DNA of 19,960 bases. Source: Altererythrobacter sp. (GTDB lineage: Bacteria; Pseudomonadota; Alphaproteobacteria; Sphingomonadales; Sphingomonadaceae). The notes beneath the pieces were generated by a model. That model worked only from the letters and a program-made list of their open reading frames with translations. It was not told the origin of the DNA and did no database searches. A program made the translations under genes and the position numbers. Positions 15,186 through 19,960 of this stretch are shown in pieces. How positions within the stretch are numbered: the stretch's first letter is position 1; each line of letters opens with the position of its first letter. Location: positions 1 through 19,960 of the forward strand of contig JALZVZ010000292.1 of the NCBI GenBank assembly GCA_023299945.1, in the 5' to 3' direction.

Positions 15186-16304
15186 TTACTGGCCTCCTTC
15201 TGCTGGAGCGGCGGTCGCAGGCTGCGTCCGTTTGCGAACTTCATTCAGCGGCAGATACGGCGTTACCCCGTCGCCCTCGATAATGGTTTTATCGGTCTGG
15301 CTCAGCACGCGTTCCATCGTTTCATAATAGAGCCGGCGGCGCGTAACATTAGGAGCCTGACGATATTCTTCGTAAACGCGATCAAAGGCGCCAGCTTCAC
15401 CTTCGGCGCGTTCAATCCGCTGACGAGCAAAACCGCGCGCACGGTTGATTGCCGCATTGGCATCCTGCTCAGCCACGGAGACATCCTTAAACGCCTCATT
15501 CACCTCGGCAGGCGGTTCAGCCTTATCAATTTGAACACCTTGAATGGCGACACCGGAACGGTAGGCATCAAGCAGGCCTTGCATACCGTTGCGCACATCC
15601 TCTTCAATTTCAGCACGCCCTTGACCCGAAAATGTCTCATCCAAGGTCTTTTCCGCCATCGCCGCCCGCATAGACGCCTCTGCGACCTCACGGATCGTGT
15701 CCTCAGGCGAGGCCAGTTGGAATTTGTAATTCTTCAAATCCTTGATGTTCCAACGGATAAGGTAGGACACATTCACAAGGTTTTGATCGCCCGTCAGGAT
15801 CAGCTTTTCGGCATTACCATCCGGGATGGAGTAAATACGGATCGTGCTGACCGGTTCGACATCGACCGATTGCAGCGGATAGGGCGCAGAGATATTAAAG
15901 CCCGGCTCCATCGTGCTCCAATATTTGCCCATAGTGGTAACAACGCCGCGCTCTTTTGCGCCAATTACATGGAATGAGCTGGAAAGTAGCCACGCGCCCA
16001 AAACCACAAAGGCGATAACCGGTAGCCAGCTTTTGCCGCCGGGCCGTTCGGGCAATTTAAAATTCGAACCGCCTCCGCCGCCACTACGGCGCGGGCCTTC
16101 GGGGCCGCGGTTCTTGAAAATATCTTCTATATTGGCGCTGCGCCGATCTTTATCGCCGCCTGGCAGCCATGGGTTGCGCGGACCATCGGGCCCTTTGTCG
16201 CCGCCGCCAGATCCATCGTTAGAGCCGCCTCCTGTTCCCCAGGGGTTTTTCTTACCAGCCATGGCTAGTCCGAGCGATTTTTTGAAACCATCCAACATGT
16301 GCAT
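15186..16304 (-). CDS. hflK: HflK, membrane protease-modulator subunit (SPFH/band 7)
   Basis: 372 aa from the ATG at 16304, chosen for AAGG (16313-16310) 5 nt upstream; ATG 16298 (MLDGFKK) and MAGKKNPWG at 16259 are alternatives. The cytoplasmic N-terminus is Gly/Pro/Ser-rich with NPWG and NPWLPGG motifs typical of HflK. A membrane helix spans about 92-111, followed by the band-7 domain (FHVIGAKERGVVTTMGKY, 111-128) and a helical Ala/Arg/Glu region (about 285-320). The C-terminal tail is Ala/Pro-rich. HflK-HflC regulate FtsH. It is the first gene of a minus-strand unit, divergent from mrp with only 73 nt between starts. Confidence 0.93.
   Translation of the reverse strand: MHMLDGFKKSLGLAMAGKKNPWGTGGGSNDGSGGGDKGPDGPRNPWLPGGDKDRRSANIEDIFKNRGPEGPRRSGGGGGSNFKLPERPGGKSWLPVIAFVVLGAWLLSSSFHVIGAKERGVVTTMGKYWSTMEPGFNISAPYPLQSVDVEPVSTIRIYSIPDGNAEKLILTGDQNLVNVSYLIRWNIKDLKNYKFQLASPEDTIREVAEASMRAAMAEKTLDETFSGQGRAEIEEDVRNGMQGLLDAYRSGVAIQGVQIDKAEPPAEVNEAFKDVSVAEQDANAAINRARGFARQRIERAEGEAGAFDRVYEEYRQAPNVTRRRLYYETMERVLSQTDKTIIEGDGVTPYLPLNEVRKRTQPATAAPAEGGQ
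15193..15199 (-). promoter_or_regulatory. Strong ribosome binding site of hflC, inside hflK
   Basis: AAGGAGG, 8 nt before the ATG at 15184, lies within the last codons of hflK. It fixes the hflC start and rules out the longer upstream reading. Confidence 0.85.
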
Positions 16305-16363
16305 ATCTACCTTATAGGAAGCTCTCCGGCGAAAAACAGGGGTGGCGTATGCGAAATTGTTGT

Positions 16364-16370
16364 GGAAGGG
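16364..16370 (+). promoter_or_regulatory. Ribosome binding site fixing the mrp start
   Basis: GGAAGGG lies 7 nt before the ATG at 16378, favouring this start over an in-frame GTG at 16342. Confidence 0.75.
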
Positions 16371-16377
16371 CACTTTT

Positions 16378-17355
16378 ATGGATCAAGAGCAACTAATCGC
16401 CGCCCTGCCAGCCACGATTGCTGAGCGAGTAAAATCGGCTCGCATGGTGGGCGCGCGCGCCGTTGTGGTGCTGGAGGCCAGCGGCCTCACAGCCAAACAG
16501 CGCGAGGATATTGAAGCCGCAATCGGTGATATTCTCGGCGCTCAAGATGGTGTCGAAGACGTTCGCGTCGCGATGATGGCGGATAAAATCCAGCGCCGGA
16601 TCATCGCGGTCGGCTCTGGCAAAGGGGGCGTGGGCAAATCCACCCTGACCGTCAATCTGGCGATTGCGTTGCAACGACTGGGCCATAAGGTCGGGATTGT
16701 GGATGCCGATGTTTACGGCCCCTCGCAGCCCAAAATGCTGGGGCTTGAAGGCAAAAAACCAGAGGCGTCGGGCGAAAAAATGATTCCCGTACCAAGCGCA
16801 TTCGGTGTGCCGGTGCTGTCGATGGGCTTCCTCGTCAAACCTGCCCAAGCCTTGGCATGGCGCGGGCCGATGGCGGGCAATGCCATGCTCCAGCTGGTCG
16901 ATGCAGAATGGGGCAATGTAGAGCTTCTTTTGATTGATTTACCGCCCGGCACAGGCGATGTTCAAATTTCTATGCTGTCCAAACACAAACCCGATGGCGC
17001 GGTGCTGGTCTCCACCCCGCAAGATCTCGCGCTGATTGATGCCGCGCGCGCAGGGCAGATGTTTGAACAAGGCGATGTGCCGATCATTGGCCTCGTTGAG
17101 AATATGGCGGGCTATGCCTGCCCCCATTGCGGCGAGGTCTCCGATCCATTTGGCAAGGGCGGCTTTGAAAAGCTGGCAGAGACAATCGAACTCCCTTTCC
17201 TTGGCCGCATCCCGCTCAGCCTGAGCGTGCGCGAGGCGGGCGATGCGGGCAAACCGCCCGCTGCTGGCGATGATGAGGCAGCTGCTCCCTTTGCAGCCGT
17301 GGCGCAAAAAGTGTCCACATGGCTGGAAAAGCTCAACAATGGGAATGCGGGCTAG
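16378..17355 (+). CDS. mrp: Mrp/ApbC/NBP35-family Fe-S carrier P-loop ATPase
   Basis: 325 aa. A short N-terminal region (about 1-70) ending GVEDVRVAMMADK resembles the MIP18/DUF59 domain, but its first half is not obvious. The P-loop domain has the deviant Walker A GKGGVGKST (81-89), VDADVYGPSQPKML (108-121), and LLIDLPPGTGD (184-194). CPHC (248-251) supplies the paired cysteines that in this family bridge a [4Fe-4S] cluster between two subunits. Mrp proteins deliver Fe-S clusters to target apoproteins in the cytoplasm. A gene for a molybdenum hydroxylase subunit starts 3 nt after its stop, and hemH follows, so the three are probably one transcript. Confidence 0.93.
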   Translation: MDQEQLIAALPATIAERVKSARMVGARAVVVLEASGLTAKQREDIEAAIGDILGAQDGVEDVRVAMMADKIQRRIIAVGSGKGGVGKSTLTVNLAIALQRLGHKVGIVDADVYGPSQPKMLGLEGKKPEASGEKMIPVPSAFGVPVLSMGFLVKPAQALAWRGPMAGNAMLQLVDAEWGNVELLLIDLPPGTGDVQISMLSKHKPDGAVLVSTPQDLALIDAARAGQMFEQGDVPIIGLVENMAGYACPHCGEVSDPFGKGGFEKLAETIELPFLGRIPLSLSVREAGDAGKPPAAGDDEAAAPFAAVAQKVSTWLEKLNNGNAG

Positions 17356-17358
17356 ACT

Positions 17359-19656
17359 ATGGGCATTACCCGCCGCGGCGTTCTAACCGGAGCAGCGATT
17401 GGCGGCGGCGTAGTGGTGGCGTGGGGCTTATTCCCGCGCTCCTATCCCAACCCATTGCAGCCCGGCCGCGAGGAATTGGCTTTTGATGCTTGGCTGAAAA
17501 TCGGTCTCGACGGAGTGGTGACGGTTGCCGTGCCGCAGTTGGAAATGGGCCAAGGGGTCACGACCCTGCTGCCGCAAATTATCGCGGCAGAATTGGGCGC
17601 GGATTGGCGGCAAATGGCGGTCGAGCCAGCGCCCGTCAGCGGGGCCTATGCCAATGTGCCGCTGGCCGCGCATTGGGCGCCAATGTGGATACCTTATGCG
17701 CCAGAGCAAGCCTCACAGGCTCCCGCCTATGTCGCTCAGCGCTATGCCGAGACAAAGCGCTTTTCAGCCACCGCTGATGGCACGACGCTGGCCGCGTTTG
17801 AGCACCCTTGCCGGATTGCTGCGGCCAAGACTCGGGCTATGCTGTCACAGGCAGCCGCCGCGCGCTGGGATGTGCTGCCAGAGGAATGCGCCGCCTCCAA
17901 TGGCTTTATCGTCCACGAAGACAAACGCCTGACCTTTGGCGAACTGGCGGCAGAGGCAGCGACACAAACCCCGCCTGACCCCGTGCCCTTGCGATCGCAG
18001 CCATATGGCGAGCAACCGCAACCAGCCGAACGGCGCGCAGAGGGGAGTGGCGAAAGCCCTTACACGCGGCTCGATTACCCTTCCAAAGTCGATGGCAGTT
18101 TTCTGTTTGCAGGCGATGTGCGCCTGCCCAATATGGTCTATGCCGCGATCCGCCACGGGCCGCTCGACCAATCCGAACTTGCCAGTTTTGATGCTAGCCC
18201 AGCCAAAGGCATGCGCGCCTTTATCACCACTGTAAAAAGCAAACGCTGGCTGGCCGTAGTCGCCAGCAATTGGTGGGCCGCCGAACGCGCGCTGGATGCG
18301 ATGAAACCGCGCTGGGATGTAAAGCGCTTGGTCAATAGTGAGCGGATCGACGAGCAGCTGGATGAGGCCATGCGCGAGGGGCAGGCTTACCGGCTGGAAA
18401 AGCGCGGCCAAGGCTATGACACCCGCGGCGAGGCAGACGTTGCCGCACGCTATGATTTTGACCCTGCGCTGCATGCCACGATTGAAACCTCCACCGCCAC
18501 CGCGCGCCTGCAAGATGGCGTGCTAGAGCTATGGATCGCCAGCCAAGCACCCGAAGCCGCCCGCGCTGCTGCGGCCAATGCATTGGATATGTCGCTAGAG
18601 GATGTTGTCCTTTATCCTATGCCAGCAGGCGGCAGTTTTGACCGGAGGCTGGATCATGATCACGCGATAGAGGTCGCGGTTTTGGCCCGCGAATTGTCCA
18701 AAGAAGACCCCCGCCCCGTGCAGTTGGTGTGGTCACGCTGGCAAGAACATTTGCGCGACCGTCCGCGCATGCCTACCGCCGTTTTTATCGGAGCCCGCGT
18801 CAGCAGCCCCGATCAAGGCACGATCACTGGCCTGCAAACGCGCATTGCCTGCCCGCCCGCCAATTTGGAATTGGGCCGAAGATTATTCGCCAATAAAAGC
18901 GCGACAGCCGCCATTGATGATGTCGCAGGCAAGTCAGACCCTCTGGCGGTAGAAGGCGCAATGCCGCCCTATGCGATTGGCGATGTGTCGGTGGATCACG
19001 TTGCGGCGCGGATTGATCTGCCATGCGGGAGGATGCGCGGCAATTCGCACAGCTACACCGCCTTTGCGACCGAATGCTTCATTGATGAAGTCGCGCACCG
19101 GTATAAGCGCGAGCCCTTGTCCTACCGCATATCCCTGCTCGGATCAGACGTACGCATGGCGGAATGCCTCCAGCGCGCAGCAAAATTGGCAGGATGGGAT
19201 GGCGGCGCGGATCAAAGCGGGCAAGGCATTGCATGCCACAGAATAGGGACATGGGAAAGCGGCGGGCGCATTGCCGCTGTTGCCGTTGCCAAAGCGGGCG
19301 TAGGCGGCGCACGGGTGGAGCGGATTGTCGCCGCCGTTGATATTGGCCGCATCGTCAATCTCGACATTGCGCGCCAGCAAATCGAAGGCGGTTTGGTTTT
19401 CGGCATGGCGCAAGCGTTGGGCGCAAGCACACGCTATGCAGGCGGCCTGCCAATTGCGCAGAGCCTTGGCCAACTCAATCTGCCCACATTGGCCGATTGC
19501 CCTGAGATTGAAGTCGACTTTATCATGAGTACGCAAGAGCCATTTGACCCCGGCGAGCTGGGCGCGGTGATTGCCCCGCCGGCAATTGCCAATGCGCTGC
19601 ATTCTGCCACGGGGTTGAGACTGCGCCGATTGCCCCTACTTTCAGGTGGTCTCTAA
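17359..19656 (+). CDS. Tat-exported xanthine dehydrogenase-family molybdopterin subunit (IorB/isoquinoline 1-oxidoreductase beta-like)
   Basis: 765 aa. The N-terminus MGITRRGVLTG followed by a hydrophobic stretch is a twin-arginine signal or anchor. Molybdenum hydroxylase blocks: PQLEMGQGVTTLLPQIIAAE (59-78), GGSFDRRLDHDHAIEVA (424-440), RGNSHSYTAFATECFIDEVA, and near the C-terminus DPGELGAVIAPPAIANAL (730-747), where Glu733 aligns with the catalytic Glu of the GExG motif. It would bind molybdopterin cytosine dinucleotide and hydroxylate or oxidise an unknown aldehyde or N-heterocycle in the periplasm. These enzymes normally need a [2Fe-2S] small subunit (IorA type) and often a cytochrome; neither is present here. 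It lies between mrp and hemH, 3 and 18 nt from them. Confidence 0.88.
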   Translation: MGITRRGVLTGAAIGGGVVVAWGLFPRSYPNPLQPGREELAFDAWLKIGLDGVVTVAVPQLEMGQGVTTLLPQIIAAELGADWRQMAVEPAPVSGAYANVPLAAHWAPMWIPYAPEQASQAPAYVAQRYAETKRFSATADGTTLAAFEHPCRIAAAKTRAMLSQAAAARWDVLPEECAASNGFIVHEDKRLTFGELAAEAATQTPPDPVPLRSQPYGEQPQPAERRAEGSGESPYTRLDYPSKVDGSFLFAGDVRLPNMVYAAIRHGPLDQSELASFDASPAKGMRAFITTVKSKRWLAVVASNWWAAERALDAMKPRWDVKRLVNSERIDEQLDEAMREGQAYRLEKRGQGYDTRGEADVAARYDFDPALHATIETSTATARLQDGVLELWIASQAPEAARAAAANALDMSLEDVVLYPMPAGGSFDRRLDHDHAIEVAVLARELSKEDPRPVQLVWSRWQEHLRDRPRMPTAVFIGARVSSPDQGTITGLQTRIACPPANLELGRRLFANKSATAAIDDVAGKSDPLAVEGAMPPYAIGDVSVDHVAARIDLPCGRMRGNSHSYTAFATECFIDEVAHRYKREPLSYRISLLGSDVRMAECLQRAAKLAGWDGGADQSGQGIACHRIGTWESGGRIAAVAVAKAGVGGARVERIVAAVDIGRIVNLDIARQQIEGGLVFGMAQALGASTRYAGGLPIAQSLGQLNLPTLADCPEIEVDFIMSTQEPFDPGELGAVIAPPAIANALHSATGLRLRRLPLLSGGL

Positions 19657-19674
19657 CTTGAAAAGTAGCGCGCA

Positions 19675-19960
19675 ATGACTTGGACTGAACAAAAGCTCCC
19701 AGAAGATCATGCCCCCGTTAAATCGGGCAAGGTCGGCGTGCTGGTCGTCAATTTGGGGACGCCAGAGGCCGCAGAACCGGGCGCTGTAAAACGCTATCTG
19801 GGCGAATTTTTATCCGACAAACGCGTGATCGAAATCCCGCAAATTGTCTGGCAACCAATCTTGCGCGGCATCATTTTGAACACACGCCCTAAGAAAAGCG
19901 CGAAAGCCTATGCCAAGGTTTGGACCGAGGATGGTTCGCCATTGGCCTTTATCACTAAGG
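19675..19960 (+). CDS. hemH: Ferrochelatase, 5' part (runs off the right edge)
   Basis: 95 complete codons are visible from the ATG at 19675. The start is [19 protein letters not shown], then [40 protein letters not shown] and a downstream [10 protein letters not shown], all characteristic of the HemH N-terminal half. Ferrochelatase inserts Fe2+ into protoporphyrin IX, the last step of protoheme synthesis. The catalytic His/Glu region lies beyond the window, so completeness cannot be judged. The gene begins 18 nt after the molybdenum hydroxylase stop, probably in one operon with mrp. Confidence 0.93.
   Translation, partial: MTWTEQKLPEDHAPVKSGKVGVLVVNLGTPEAAEPGAVKRYLGEFLSDKRVIEIPQIVWQPILRGIILNTRPKKSAKAYAKVWTEDGSPLAFITK

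Noticed and set aside
17845..18513. 222-aa minus-strand frame within the molybdenum hydroxylase gene
   Set aside because: Shadow of a well-supported coding frame with catalytic motifs.

Overview
This window reads as ordinary chromosomal DNA from an alphaproteobacterium, most likely Sphingomonadales and probably an Erythrobacter/Sphingomonas relative. The evidence is protein character plus gene order: a zinc-ribbon protein next to ftsEX, ftsEX-ydcF-plsC, a tyrC-hisC pair divergent from metXW, hflK-hflC-deg, and mrp followed by a Tat-exported molybdenum hydroxylase and hemH. The lineage call is inference; no rRNA or tRNA is present to test it. I see no insertion sequence, prophage, integron or CRISPR array. 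Genes are tightly packed. The longest gene-free stretches are 14144-14332 (189 nt), 8230-8393 (164 nt) and 245-403 (159 nt), so none exceeds 300 nt.

Layout. 1-244 (-) is the 5' part of a zinc-ribbon protein that enters a Pro-Glu repeat and runs off the left edge. 404-3477 (+) is an envelope operon: ftsE and ftsX (cell-division ABC system), a DUF218/YdcF membrane-anchored protein and a PlsC-type acyltransferase. 3474-5482 (-) holds tyrC and hisC, which meet plsC tail to tail with shared stop codons. Divergent from them, 5568-7318 (+) is metX-metW for methionine synthesis. 7396-7788 (-) is a small VOC-fold protein. 7864-10062 (+) carries two small exported or exported-like unknown proteins, a glutathione S-transferase-like protein and MsrB. 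10198-12456 (+) is a class A penicillin-binding protein. 12602-16304 (-) is the envelope quality-control block: hflK-hflC, then a Deg/HtrA protease behind its own upstream region. 16378-19960 (+) is mrp, a large Tat-exported molybdenum hydroxylase subunit, and the start of ferrochelatase.

Together the genes cover cell division and envelope building (ftsEX, ydcF, plsC, pbp1A), envelope and membrane-protein quality control (hflKC, deg), amino-acid synthesis (tyrC-hisC, metXW), redox repair (msrB, GST-like) and Fe-S/heme functions (mrp, hemH). I found no clear new multi-gene system. The points most worth a second look are a repeat-bearing C-terminal tail on FtsE, the molybdenum hydroxylase large subunit with no small subunit beside it between mrp and hemH, a methionine-rich exported protein, and short shared or repeated motifs in several upstream regions.
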